DNA from: Sophora flavescens
Lineage: Eukaryota > Streptophyta > Magnoliopsida > Fabales > Fabaceae
Assembly: GCA_030762895.1 (NCBI GenBank)
Contig: CM061070.1
Span: forward strand, 50,667,007 to 50,731,006
Direction: 5' to 3'
DNA: 64,000 bases
Shown here: piece by piece, positions 30,479 through 41,799 of the stretch
Position numbering within the stretch: the first letter of the stretch is position 1
Layout: every line of letters begins with the position of its first letter
The notes under the pieces: generated by a model
Database searches by the model: none
Told to the model about the DNA's origin: nothing
What the model saw: only the letters and a program-made list of their open reading frames with translations
Made by a program: the position numbers and the translations under genes

Positions 30479-30990
30479 AAGATGATCATGTATTTGAGCT
30501 TCTAGATACCTCTTGATCTTAAATCTAAAGTCTTGAAAAGTTTAGAAATTTCTAGCCTATTTATCCTATGATGGCCGAACCTATGATGGTTGTGGACCAG
30601 GGATGTTTTGTTTTCATTTTCCAATATGATCATGGACTTGAGCTCCTTAATACATTTGGATGCTAAGTCTAAGAGATTGGAAAATTTAAAGATTTCTAGC
30701 CTATTTATCCTATGATGGCCGAACCTATGATGGTTGTGGACCTAGGATGTTTTGTTTTCATTTTCCAATATGATCATGGACTTAAGCTCCTTAATACATT
30801 TGGATGATAAGTCTAAGAGATTGGAAAGTTTAAAGATCTCTAGCCTATTTATCATATGATGGCCGAACCTATGATGGTTGTGAACCTAGGATGTTTTGTT
30901 TTCATTTTCCAATATGATCATGGACTTGAGCCCCTTAATACATTTGGATGCTAAGTCTAAGAGATTGGAAAGTTTAAATATTTCTACCCT
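30479..30990 (+). repeat. 144-bp tandem repeats in the E2 leader, 3 full units
   Basis: CCAATATGATCATGGACTT recurs at 30621, 30765 and 30909. Each unit carries ATTTGGATG.TAAGTCTAAG and GGCCGAACCTATGATGG. E1 has a differently organised array of the same core (11590-12330). Confidence 0.85.
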
Positions 30991-31802
30991 ATTTTGTAAT
31001 ACAAGGCCGAAACCTACCCTAAGTGGTTGGATGATTTTTATTCCATATTTTCAAGTCATAGCAATTTATCTAAGTTACATAGAACTAAGTGATAAGTATC
31101 CAAAGGCTTATGTTGAGAAAAGAATCCTAACTCTAATTTGAGTTAAATGGCCAAACCTAGCCTAAAGAGAACATAGATGAGTTTGTTTGATTTATTGGTT
31201 ATTATGTTGATTGGTTGAAGGTGGAGTTAGTACTTTGTGGTGTGACAATGAGGAGCTTCAAGTTCGGGAGTTCGGTGATAACCCAGGTGGGGGAAAGAAC
31301 CAACTTATCGTCTGAATGGATAAGTAGTAGATTATATAATAATTGTGTAGGGCGACCTAAACCCTACTAGTAGTCGAGTAATCGACAAGACCAAAATCAC
31401 ATTGGAAACCTTTTCTGAAAAACCAATGGAGATTCGGGGAATGTAGGTTTGTCGATATTAGGTTGATTTTATATTGTTGATGGTTGATTTGATTTTATTA
31501 CCTTTATTGAATTGATTTTGTGCTATGTTGGTGATATGGGAATATTTTGATTGATATTGTGTTATGCATGATCTGCCTGGTTTTTATTATTATGCTTAAT
31601 GAATTTTAAGCAAAGATATATATGTTGTCTAAGAGATGATTGTTTTGAGGATAATGATGATTCAGAAGTGCCTAACCTAGATGATGTATGTTAAAGAGGT
31701 GTTATGACATAGAATATGTGTCAAGTTCTAATGGAAGGTTAAGGCACTAGGATGTTGTTAAAACGAGTGGGTGAGATTCAAGTATAGGTGTGGTTGTCCA
31801 CA

Positions 31803-31970
31803 ACCGTGTATTGGTAATATAATACACGAGGAAAAAAGTGTATTGGTAATATAATACACAAAGACAAAAGTGTATTGGTAATATAATACATAAGGACATC
31901 TGTATATTGGTAATATAATACACCGTGTATTGGTAATATAATACACTGTGTATTGGTAATAGAATACACG
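31803..31970 (+). repeat. Palindromic minisatellite, about 6 units (E2)
   Basis: GTATTGGTAATATAATAC units with short spacers, as in E1 but with a different number and different spacers. Confidence 0.85.
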
Positions 31971-32230
31971 TAAAATCAAGAGTTCTCGCGAGACCACTTC
32001 CACCTTAGGGAATAGGTGTGCAACTATGGTGTCTTTGAGTAGCATGAGATTGAGGGTAGATATTGATATATTAATTTGAGGATGATTTGTTAGTTAGGTG
32101 TATTGATTGTCTATGACAATTACTGTATAATGTACTATGACTCTTTTCCGCTTTTTGATGATAGAACTGCTTCTTATCCCCTATGTTTCTGTATTTTTGT
32201 GGGTTACTTTGGTTTACGTTAGAAGACCCG

Positions 32231-32512
32231 ATGGAGGGTTATGTTGCTGAGGAGCTGGACGGAACTCTATATGAAACGGAGATTGCTGAGGAGTTGGATG
32301 GAACTCCTTACGAACCAGAAACTGGAGGTCGAGCTGTGATCCATGGCGATTTGAGTATAGACATTATGGCCAGTGTGTCTAAGGGGTATTTCATATTTCC
32401 ACTTAGTATGTTTGTTATTAAGTTTATGGCTGTGAGGGATCCTACTGAGATGATACCCTCAACAGTGTTTTGGTATTGTAATGAACAATTAGGTGTGTAT
32501 TTATATATGTAA
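32231..32512 (+). CDS. LTR-encoded acidic ORF, extended to 93 aa (E2)
   Basis: Same start and motifs as 13702-13821 (EELDGTLYE, EELDGTPYEPETGGRAVIH). The TAG that ends the frame in E1 and F is TTG here, so the frame runs on through IMASVSKGYF to near the LTR end. The extension is likely incidental read-through of non-coding LTR. No known domain. Confidence 0.35.
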   Translation: MEGYVAEELDGTLYETEIAEELDGTPYEPETGGRAVIHGDLSIDIMASVSKGYFIFPLSMFVIKFMAVRDPTEMIPSTVFWYCNEQLGVYLYM

Positions 32513-32658
32513 AAGTTGTTGTGTTTTTTTAAAATTTACATAAGTTATATGATAATTAAATATGTTTTACTTTTTACGTATTTTCACGATAAGCACGCGA
32601 TTAAGAATTGATAATGGAAGGTAATTAATCTAATAAAACATCGGGGTGTCTCAGACAC

Positions 32659-32880
32659 CTATAGAGTTGAGTGAGCTTAAGAAATAGTTTGACGAGTTTC
32701 CTAAGATTGGGTTGTTCCTATAAAAGTTAATAGAGCAGTTGTATAGACTAGCCTTAGGCCTTACCAAGTTAGCTAGGAAAGAGAAACCTTTTGAGTAGGA
32801 TAAGGAGTGTAAAGAGAATGTATGGGAGCTTAAGAAAAGATTGATGTCAACACTTGTCTTGACCATTGAAAATACGTGTT
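32659..32880 (+). pseudogene. TE-E1 pol remnant after the solo LTR
   Basis: Directly after the right GACAC the frame reads IELSELKK, the start of RT. It then jumps to the end of RT: LARKEKPFE, then KECKENVWELKKRLMS, matching TE-B LTRKDQPFVWEDKCEESFQKIKEQL. The middle of RT, the catalytic box included, is deleted. This confirms that E2 inserted within a pol gene. Confidence 0.75.
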
Positions 32881-33779
32881 ACCATAATTATCAATAATGA
32901 ATAATTAATTGAAATTATTGTGCATGATTGAAAATTGAATTATGACTTGGCCAACTAATTATTGATATATGATAGTGAAAATGGATATCATGATGAATTG
33001 TTGCATGTATGTATGAGTTCTTAGCTTGGTGAATTGTTTATTTGATCCTTCCATGTGTGGTAACCTATTTCAAAAAAAAAAAAAACTTGTTATTTTCTCT
33101 AAAGATAGTTGAGGAGAAATCTATTACAGTTATGCCACTTGAAATATTAATAAAACTCCTTTTTCTCTCTTAATAAAATAGTCATTGATTTGATATGATG
33201 ATATTAATGTTTCGCATATGAATGATGTTTTTCTGCATTCAGGTTACTATTTTGAAAATGTAATACAAAAAAAAAACACAATATAATGAATGGCAAGAAC
33301 TTAATTTACAACTCGTTATGTCATAGTATATCAATGTCATCTTCTCTTAATTTATTATCTAGATATTATTTTGCAGAACATTAAGCATGTTGTTTTGTGA
33401 CTCTTATGTAGGATGTTCTAATTTAAAAGTGATTGATTTAAGAATAATTCTTTTAGATATTCTAGAGTTACCTCTGAGATTAAATATTGATATTTATTTT
33501 GTGCCAGGCTAGAAACACCATTATAACTTTGACCCTAAATCATTTATATTATGCATGAAACTCTTAATAGACTTGGTACTTGGTGTGTGGTTTGGAAAAA
33601 AATTATGTTAAAATAGAGAAGTTATTATGAAATATATCTTTATTTCCAATAATAACAATAAAGAAATATGGCTTAAAAAAAAGTGCATGTATAAGAAACA
33701 AAAATAAGTAACATGTTGTTTATGGTGATTTTTGGTTCAATGGCCAAAATCCACAACAAATGAATATTTATCAAACGAG
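32881..33779. other. AT-rich stretch without recognised features
   Basis: No gene, LTR end or repeat recognised. Short homopolymer runs only. The rest of TE-E1 should have been here and has been lost. Confidence 0.5.
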
Positions 33780-34097
33780 TGTGGGAATCTCGAGTTATGT
33801 GCTAATCTTGTTGCAATCTTCAACCATGATTTAATGCAAGTTTAATGCATAAAACTAATTTAATTCTAGAATGTAAATACAAACATATAAAATTACGTGA
33901 AAGTAAATGAAAGTAATAAATGATGAGAATATAAACAACAGGGGAGTAAAATGCAAGAAAGTAAAGTGCAGGAAATTAAATGGCAAGAAAGTAAAAGACA
34001 GAAAATAAAACGAACAGAAAAGTAAGTGACTGAAAGTAGAATGGATGCATACTCGACGTCAATTCTCGGAATCTGCTTGAGTTGAGATGTAAAAGAA

Positions 34098-34103
34098 TTT
34101 TAT
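34098..34103 (-). terminator. Poly(A) signal in TE-I LTR
   Basis: AATAAA on the minus strand about 40 bp after the TATA box. Confidence 0.4.
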
Positions 34104-34141
34104 TCAAGTATCCACCCTTTTACAATGGCTTAGACAAGCCT

Positions 34142-34149
34142 TATTTATA
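34142..34149 (-). promoter_or_regulatory. TATA box in TE-I LTR
   Basis: TATAAATA on the minus strand, about 420 bp from the LTR start. Confidence 0.5.
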
Positions 34150-34909
34150 GATAAAGACAAATAAAACTACCTATCTTAATGTTCGCCACGTGTATTGGGC
34201 AGTTCTAACTGCTCTTAAGGCTAATCATTAGAAACACTAATAGACACACTTATTTGAATCAAAATCAATATTGACAACAATCTCGACATACTTTCTAATA
34301 CTAACATGCCCGACCATGTTGTCGGGCTCTTCAGTCTTGGCCTTCCTATTCCAATCCACTTCATTACTTGCATCATTCATTCGACAACTTTTGTCTCGAC
34401 ATGACTTGATCTTGTCTCGACCTATTTAAGACCTTGGTCGACCTCTAGCTTTCTCAAGTTGATCATGGCATGCCATTATTCTTTTATCAAACCATTGCCT
34501 TCCTTGACATGAGCTTCCATTTAACTTGTTGTTTGTCGAGTTTCCAAAATTGTAATTTTGGGCCTAACAGATGCCCCCTGAAAATCCTTCTTTCGACAAT
34601 CCTGGAGAATGAAGGGTTTTTTGTTTCTCATTAGGGTTTAAATCATGACGACCACTCACACATTCAATTTTTGAAATTGAATTACTAGATAATTATTTTC
34701 ATCCTTTAAGCGGTTATTCCCAAGAAAACAGGGGTCGTGATTACCCACTAACTAGCTGTAACAGCTAGTTCAACAATCCAAGTGCATTAAACTTCTTTAA
34801 ATACTCATAACTATTGCATGCGTAAAGTCCTGACCTTTTCTTCTTATCTTCTCACTTGAACCCGAACCCTTCAATCTTCTTCATCCTGTTTCCCTCATTC
34901 ATCGTTTCA

Positions 34910-35733
34910 ATGGCTTCTTCCAAATCTTCAAAGTAAAATCTCAGGAAACACGCCTTTCTGGGTGATTCTTATCTGGAGAAATCGGAATTCTATCAGAAAT
35001 CCAAGGTAATTTTCCCCCTTCCTATAGCTTATGCTTATCATGATCCCCTCGCTGCGTTTTTAGGGTCTGCATTTTCAAAGAAAACTTTCCCTTCGAAAAT
35101 TGCGACTCTTTTCCCTTGCGCTGCAGGGGGAAAATATTCTTGCTTCTTCTTCCTCTATTCTGATTCATTTTTTTACTAGAAAAATCGTGTTTTTAGGGCT
35201 CCCCTCAAGGAAATAGAGGGTTACATAGATTGCCTTGATAGGGTAGAAAAGAAGAAAGGCCGATATTGGAAAGACATAGGAATTTTTTATTGCATTCAAC
35301 TTTCTCGATATGTCAACCATATTGATTTTGCCCTAATAGGAGCCTCTGTTTTCTTCTGGAACAAAACTACTAACACCTTTCATCTCCCTTTTGGGATGAT
35401 GGGTCCAACCTTATTGGATGTAGCTGCTATTACTGGTCTTCGACCAGATGGGGAAGTTATTCATAAGTTCTCTAAACTAACTTATGATATTAAAGTTCCT
35501 ATTCAATCCCCTGCTTTTTTGCCTTTATCATCCAACACATGAAAACCGATGAAGAAGTTTCTGATGAGGAACATGTAGCGTTTTTGACTATTTGGTTATC
35601 TGCATATTTTGTGTACTAAATCTGTCCAAGTCATTAAGAGCTACGTCCCACTAGCTGACCTTCTTCTTGAAGGAAAAAAATGGGCTTTAGGCGAATTGCT
35701 GTTAGCAAATCTTTACTTTTGCATGGGGCATAT
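34910..35733 (+). pseudogene. Plant-mobile-domain (PMD, aminotransferase-like) protein, broken and truncated
   Basis: Exon 1 starts at MASSKSSK, where a TAA follows at once, then reads FLGDSYLEKSEFYQKSK up to a donor AAG-GTAATTTT near 35006. Exon 2 begins after TTTTTAG near 35200 and reads PLKEIEGYIDCLDRVEKKKG, then GASVFFWNKTTNTFHLPFGM and DVAAITGLRPDGEV, the hallmark of PMD proteins. Frame breaks occur near 35520 and 35615. Then comes SYVPLADLLLEGKKWALGEL, and the frame is cut at 35733 by TE-C. PMD proteins act in the nucleus in gene silencing and are also carried by transposable elements. This copy lies antisense to TE-I, next to its 3' LTR, so it may be an element-borne antisense ORF rather than a host gene. 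Confidence 0.75.
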
Positions 35734-36132
35734 TGTAACACCCTCCTCGGGCATTACCTACTAATCACATGCGGAAATAAATTGAAAGGAAAGTTTACTT
35801 GTTGCTTTGGGAAAAACTTCTATTATTTTCATAAGTCTAAAAATATGGAGTTAAATTTTTTTCTTTTCTGCAGAGTACTTAAAAAAAGCGCACAACACCA
35901 TAGTACAAACTATATGATACTCACCAACATACATAGACTGATTTTATTCAAAAAGAACTCTTCAATAATGTACAGATTTCCCTTCAAAACCCTTCATTAT
36001 TCACAACATAATTTCAAAAAGGTTCTCAGACCACATAAACCGACTTTCTCAAAACATACAACCCAAAGAAAGATCATAAGCTGGTCCTTCTAATAGACAT
36101 CTACGGGAAGAAACTCCGTAGTTCTCACCATA

Positions 36133-36250
36133 TTAATCATCACCAACCTCTTCAAGAATTCGGGAATTAATATTCCCAAGTGAGGCCAGAAACATTTCGG
36201 CACCACTTGCTCTCGTGTACCAAGGCACCTCAACAAAGAACCAGGGAAAC
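36133..36250 (-). CDS. LTR short ORF exon of TE-C (3' LTR)
   Basis: After the leader box (GGTATCTCACCCTTACA) and ATATATCAG, the frame reads PWFFVEVPWYTRASGAEMF and ends SRILEEVGDD before a stop. It sits exactly where TE-A and TE-B have their acidic ORF, just before the shared GACCAGCTTAG-type box. No ATG at the acceptor, so it could only be a downstream exon. The frame is also open in the 5' LTR (61936-62053). Sequence similarity to the A/B protein is not convincing. Confidence 0.3.
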
Positions 36251-37025
36251 CTGATATATTGTAAGGGTGAGATACCAATATGTGGATTAATTAGGATAAC
36301 TACATGCACACACACAAAACAACTTGCACAAGTAATATTCATATTCAACTGAAGATTTCACAAATAAACATAACATTCAATAATCATCGTCGTTTTTGAA
36401 AAATGCATGACACTTCTATATTTAACATCAATTTTAATCTTCGGAGATCCCAACTTCGGTTTAAAGAAATGAGCTGATCAGGCTCGATTGACAAAAAGGC
36501 ACAACTTCACAATGTCCATTGGTTTTGTACGTTAAGGTTCCAAGTTCCAACTATTTAAGTACGTAACTCGTTAGGACACAAGCTCGAACCATCATCGACA
36601 GTCGTACTTAACTCATCCTATAAAATAACACTAATATCCGAGCTCTAGAAATAGTCGTACATAGCCCGGCCTTTCCAAAACACAATGTATCACTTAACAT
36701 GGGTACCTTGTCCAAAACACGTTGGACAATACACAGGACACCATGTTCTACAACACATGGCACGTCTGCCAAATATTACATATAAAAACATTTTTATTTT
36801 CGCATCTTTTCTTTGTGTTTCATTCTTTCCATGTCGAGACTCGAGGCTCACGACCACCCATGAATTTTCGACATTTTAAAACTTTCGTTGTCAACACAGT
36901 TCGTTTTAGCCCGAGTGTCCAATCACAACAGTCCAAGACCTGTGAACTAGTCTTAGACTTTGTGGTCGTAGAAAAACAATTTTCACCCCTTTTACTCCGT
37001 TCACCATGTTTTTATCACAACATTT

Positions 37026-37190
37026 GTAGGACACACAGTATACAACAACGTATATAGTTCACAGAGTCCATAACAACAGGTATAGGACACACAGTCTACA
37101 ACAACGTATATAGGACACACAGTCCATTACAACGTGTATAGGACACACAGTCCACAACAGCGTATATAGGACACATAGTCCACAACATCG
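37026..37190 (-). repeat. GGACACACAGTCC hairpin array (C 3' LTR)
   Basis: About five to six units of some 34 bp: TAGGACACACAGTCCA followed by CAACAACGTATA or similar. GGAC/GTCC pair as a hairpin around ACACA. The 5' LTR array (62855-63050) has more units. Confidence 0.85.
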
Positions 37191-38279
37191 CGATACGAAT
37201 CATAGATCCACATGTTTTAAATCTCTAGTAGCCCGACGTCTCGATTACTGGGTTCACTTTCCAACGTTATTTTTTGTTTAGTGAAAAAAAAATACAAAAC
37301 CAAAATTTTCCGTAACTTATCCAAGTTATCGAACATTTTCTTTTTGAATAAAATCTTTTAAAGAAAACTTTTCCTTTGAAATTATTTTGTTTAAAACTTT
37401 AAGTTTTTGGAAAATTCCATTCTATTTCCAAAATCCAAATTTTTTATTTTAAAAATCTTCTTTTTCCTAAAAACAGTTGAAACTTTCAAAAAGTTTCTTT
37501 TAAAATTCCAAAATAATTTTTTGCTTTCTTAAAACATTAAAAAAATTGATTTTCTTTTAGTGTAAAAGCATTTGACTTTCCTTCATAAAAATTGTTTTTT
37601 TTTCTAAAAATTTTCACCAAACATTTGAATTATTTTACTTCCCCTTTCATCAAAACCTTGTTAAAAGGAATATTTACTTGTGATTTTCTTTGTAAATGTT
37701 TTCTTAAAGCTTTTATCTTATATTATTAATTGAGCTCTAACTAATGGTTAGCCTTTTCATGAAATCAACCAAACAGTCTCATAACAGATATAACATACCT
37801 CAGCTAATTCACATATATTATTAAATAATCAGTCCAACATAAAAATTTTAAACATGTTATTCAATCAAATAAACCACTTAAATTATCACCTCAAAACATT
37901 CAACCAATCACCTTAAGACTAAAACAAACAACATATAGTTATCAGACCAAGCAAACAACTTAAGGCAACAATCAAAACTCAGCAAACACACATAAAATAA
38001 ATCACAAACAACATGTAGTTATCATAAAGAGCATCCATCAGGCAGTCTCCCCTTACCTGATTCGACGGGTAGAAAATGTCTTTGTTTCCGTGTTGCCCAG
38101 AGTGAACTTCCTTTGCCCACAGCGTGCCGCAAGTCTAAGAATTAAGTGAATGACTTAAATTAAAACAACAAAGTCATCTTATCTTTCTAAGTATAGGTTT
38201 TAGCCATGGCTAGAAAAAAATGATGCTAGAGATGTCCAATCTTTTAAAAATTCTTAGATTACATTTTTTCCAAGACTTA

Positions 38280-38300
38280 CTTATATATATATATATATAC
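38280..38300. repeat. (TA)n microsatellite
   Basis: TA run in the TE-C 3' LTR. Confidence 0.85.
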
Positions 38301-39639
38301 TTTAATCCCATATTTTTATATCTTTAAATTAACACTTGTTTATAGTCCACTTTATACCAAAATCTTTACTCGATCATGTTAGAAGATATTATTTTCAAAA
38401 CCATATTTTTTTTCATTCAAAAATTATGATGAACTCTTTTATAAAAGCATTTTCAGAACATCAGTGTGTTTAAAATGTGAATGACCACACAGATGACCTT
38501 TAAATTTTTTGAAATTTATTGAAGGTACGAAACTCACATATAAACACATTGCAGTTGGTTCCATTTCAACATTAGAAGGCATTCATTTATGAAAAATCAC
38601 GCACTGCCTCTGATTGTACAGGATTTTCCCAAAATCCAAGTTTATCAACACGTAACTTTATAAAATTGTTTCTCTTTATATACACATGTAAAACTCTCAA
38701 ATCTTCAACCAAACTTTGGATATACTTAAGTATTAGCCTAGAGAATTTTATAAAAGTTTTTAACCTTCAAAATCATATTTAAAATCATCATGCAACCAAC
38801 TATGTTCATATTTTCGCAGACAGAACTTGACTCTAATTTGATAGGGGTTTTGACACAAAAAATCTTATCCAAATACTTACATATTATATATCAAATTAAA
38901 GCCCCGGAAATATTATTTCCAAATATGTATTTATTTTTCTGAAAGACGTTTTGTATAAAAATTTATGGGCTTACGAATAAATGTATATTGTGCTGACATA
39001 ATCACATTTTACCCATGTTTATCCACACCAAGTTGTTATCTTCACTGTAACACTATTCACAAGCCATAAAACCAACATGCAAGGGTCCTAGACCCTCAAA
39101 AACCTACATGCAAATATATATCAACCAAAAGTAGTAACCATTATTATCAAATAATGGTTCAAACAAAGAGTTGAGAGAGAATCTTTAAATCAAGTATCAG
39201 AAATTTTGAACAAAAACACCAACTTTCCTACGTATGGTTTTCGGCCTCCCTATAGGTAATGTGTTTGAAGAAATTTTTGTTACACGCAGCTGAGTTGAGA
39301 GTTTAGGAGAGGATTTTAATTTTTTTTGTTAAATTTAAACTTGATTTTGAATTAAAATAATGGGTAACTTGTAAAAATCAAATAAAATGATGGTTTGTAA
39401 TAAATATAGTCAATATTCACATCAAATCCATCAACTTATTTTCTCATCAAGTCTCTTCAACCTTCACCTACTCCATTTAGTCAAATCATCCTTCTATCCG
39501 GTTCCATCGATCTCCCGACTGTAAATTCCGATCGAGTTTCCTTTAAAGATTTCGTCCGAGAAAATTTTAGTGTATTATTTATAAACAGAAATTTTCAAAA
39601 TTTTGGGATTCATTACAATCATGCTAGGAAATCTAATGA

Positions 39640-39752
39640 TTTTGTTCACGAGTCAAAAATTTGGTTTCCTGATCAGTAAAATTTTACTGATAATGAAAAC
39701 GCAGACCGGTTTTCATCTGAATTTTCAATAGAAATTTCGACTGTAGCTTCCT
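39640..39752 (-). promoter_or_regulatory. Conserved U3 block, TE-C copy
   Basis: Minus strand GAAAATTCAGATGAAAACC, GTCTGCGTTTTCATTATCAG and a perfect 20-bp palindrome ATCAGTAAAATTTTACTGAT (39672-39691). Duplicated at 40236-40348. Confidence 0.8.
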
Positions 39753-39877
39753 AATATAAAATAAATCATGAAAATAATTTTAGTTTATCAAAATAATCTC
39801 TCAAATTTAAAATAATAAGCACACATACACATACATAAACACATATTATTAAGAAACATAAATAGTGGGGTGTTACA

Positions 39878-39892
39878 TTACTACCCCACTAA
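39878..39892 (-). promoter_or_regulatory. TE-C polypurine tract
   Basis: Minus strand TAGTGGGGTAGTAA directly before the 3' LTR; duplicated at 40474-40488. Confidence 0.8.
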
Positions 39893-40524
39893 AAATAAAT
39901 TTCGTCCTCGAAATTTCGTGACTCAAATAAAATCAAATAAAATGATGGTTTGTAATAAGGTAACTTGTAAAAATCAAATAAAATGATGGTTTGTAATAAA
40001 TATAGTCAATATTCACATCAAATCCATCAACTTATTTTCTCATCAAGTCTCTTCAACCTTCACCTACTCCATTTAGTCAAATCATCCTTCTATCCGGTTC
40101 CATCGATCTCCCGACTGTAAATTCCGATCGAGTTTCCTTTAAAGATTTCGTCCGAGAAAATTTTAGTGTATTATTTATAAACAGAAATTTTCAAAATTTT
40201 GGGATTCATTACAATCATGCTAGGAAATCTAATGATTTTGTTCACGAGTCAAAAATTTGGTTTCCTGATCAGTAAAATTTTACTGATAATGAAAACGCAG
40301 ACCGGTTTTCATCTGAATTTTCAATAGAAATTTCGACTGTAGCTTCCTAATATAAAATAAATCATGAAAATAATTTTAGTTTATCAAAATAATCTCTCAA
40401 ATTTAAAATAATAAGCACACATACACATACATAAACACATATTATTAAGAAACATAAATAGTGGGGTGTTACATTACTACCCCACTAAAAATAAATTTCG
40501 TCCTCGAAATTTCGTGACTCAAAA

Positions 40525-40789
40525 CTAGACGATATCTCTTAGTACCAAGGTCCTATATTGTACTTCCCACATTTATTTCTTCCTCAGGTGACAAATGTAA
40601 TTTAACAACGAAATTCACGCTTATTCTTTGTTCTACTTACCCTCAACATAAAATCGCTTATCCTCAATTCCTACTTCCTGTCCTTAACAAGTTTATCTTA
40701 ATCTTCCACACATAAAGATTAAAACTTAATCTCCTGATCTTCCTTTAATACTAATTCATTAGAAAAATTTTCATTTGACATCTTGAACT
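40525..40789 (-). other. TE-C 3' untranslated internal segment
   Basis: No frame. It resembles the same region of TE-F (19690-19930) and the segment 58685-58960 right of solo LTR D, for example ATTAAGTTTTAAT on the minus strand in all three. Confidence 0.5.
40785..40789. repeat. Target duplication GAACT, left copy (solo LTR D)
   Basis: GAACT here and at 58680-58684. Confidence 0.75.
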
Positions 40790-40963
40790 TGTGACACCCT
40801 AACTCGGGTCATCACATGGCTACCCGTTTGCGGAAATAAAAACGTAATTTGCTGGTTGCTTTTGGAAAATAATGTTTTCTGAAAGTTTGTCTTAAACAAA
40901 ATGGGTGATAAAAATTTGTATTTTCAACATCGTCAAAACAACGTTCACATAACACACTTATAT

Positions 40964-40969
40964 ATATTG

Positions 40970-41026
<57 letters not shown>
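40964..41026. repeat. (TA)n microsatellite
   Basis: Long TA run with few interruptions inside solo LTR D. Confidence 0.95.
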
Positions 41027-41028
<2 letters not shown>

Positions 41029-41127
41029 AAACAGCTAGACAGCCTCATAAGTTTCACACTTAAACATTTATAATAAAAAGATTATTCCCAAAACATAACT
41101 GAACTTAAACCTAAGCTGGTCAAAACA

Positions 41128-41208
41128 CTAAACAAAAGAAACAACATCAACATTTCTCGAACTACACCTTCTTCTTCTTCTAGACGCCATAGTCCTTAAG
41201 AGGTTCAT
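41128..41208 (-). CDS. Short LTR ORF of solo LTR D, 26 aa, Arg-rich
   Basis: The ATG directly follows an acceptor-like GGAATTCAG, downstream of the TCTCACTCTTGCA box. It encodes an Arg run (ASRRRRRCSSR). It takes the position of the acidic ORF in TE-A/B but is basic, so probably a remnant or an unrelated frame. Confidence 0.25.
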   Translation of the reverse strand: MNLLRTMASRRRRRCSSRNVDVVSFV

Positions 41209-41376
41209 CTGAATTCCACCATGTAGAACCCAGAAGAGAAATCACAAATAAAACATGCAAGAGTGAGAAACCGACAAGTTGATCATAACGCGAGAACCAT
41301 ATGTACGACACAACCAACATATACAACCCAGATCAGTTAATTTTTCATATTTAAATTGACGTACAACACAATATAT

Positions 41377-41381
41377 CAAAG
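41377..41381. repeat. Target duplication CAAAG, left copy (TE-B)
   Basis: CAAAG here and at 55165-55169 flank TE-B exactly. Confidence 0.95.
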
Positions 41382-41799
41382 TGCGACACCCCCTTTTCAG
41401 GTATCACATTTACGTAACATTACCCAAACATCAAACTAAATAAAATATTAAGTTGCTGGTTTTCTTCGGAAAATAAGATGCATTTTCTAATTCCCTATAT
41501 TTCTTTTTAAAAATAGTGATAAAATTTTTTCTTTTTCTGCACATACATTCAAACTCTCATAATATAATATACACCACTATATATATATTTCACATATATT
41601 TCTCTATTTTACAAATGACCCTTTTCTTACTAGGTCACTATCCACTTGTCACACATATTTGACATCATCAGAAATTTTTACAACTAAGTCATAGTGGGTG
41701 TCTAAAAATACTACGCAAAAGATGACTCTCAGGAGTCACTAATTAAGACTATCCTAAAATTCCCACTCTTCCTAAAACTACATCCTAAGCTGGTCACCA

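Larger units (their letters stand above)
14992..32653 (+). mobile_element. Solo LTR E2, interrupted by TE-F
   Basis: A single LTR of the E family in two pieces, 14992-15869 and 30337-32653, about 3.2 kb in total. It starts GGTAACAACCTG (TG with T changed) and ends GGGGTGTCTCA. It is flanked by GACAC on both sides and splits the pol remnant of TE-E1 between the protease and RT. Solo LTRs arise by recombination between the two LTRs of an inserted element. Confidence 0.88.
33780..34569 (-). repeat. TE-I: LTR of a further retrotransposon (likely 3' LTR)
   Basis: On the minus strand it starts TGTTAGGCCC at 34569, preceded by a purine run (TCAGGGGGCATC) that fits a polypurine tract. It contains TATAAATA and then AATAAA, and may end ...GAGATTCCCACA at 33780. 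Flanking bases do not form a duplication, which fits an element extending to the right rather than a solo LTR. The left boundary is tentative. Confidence 0.45.
35734..39877 (-). repeat. TE-C 3' LTR (4,144 bp)
   Basis: On the + strand from TGTAACACCCTCCTCGGG to GTGGGGTGTTACA. In element order: U3 block, leader, donor-like CAGGTAAGGGG (about 38048-38058), GGACACACAGTCC array, leader box, acceptor-like site and short ORF exon. Confidence 0.9.
39363..40524. repeat. Tandem duplication, 596-bp period, across the LTR/internal junction of TE-C
   Basis: 39363-39928 recurs at 39959-40524, apparently without change by eye. Each copy includes the U3 block, the LTR end GGGGTGTTACA (39877 and 40473) and the polypurine tract. 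Between them a 30-bp piece repeats AAATCAAATAAAATGATGG yet again. A recent local duplication, unrelated to transposition. Confidence 0.9.

Noticed and set aside
35680..36093. 137-aa plus-strand frame at the start of the TE-C LTR
   Set aside because: It crosses the insertion joint and runs antisense through the LTR; chance frame.
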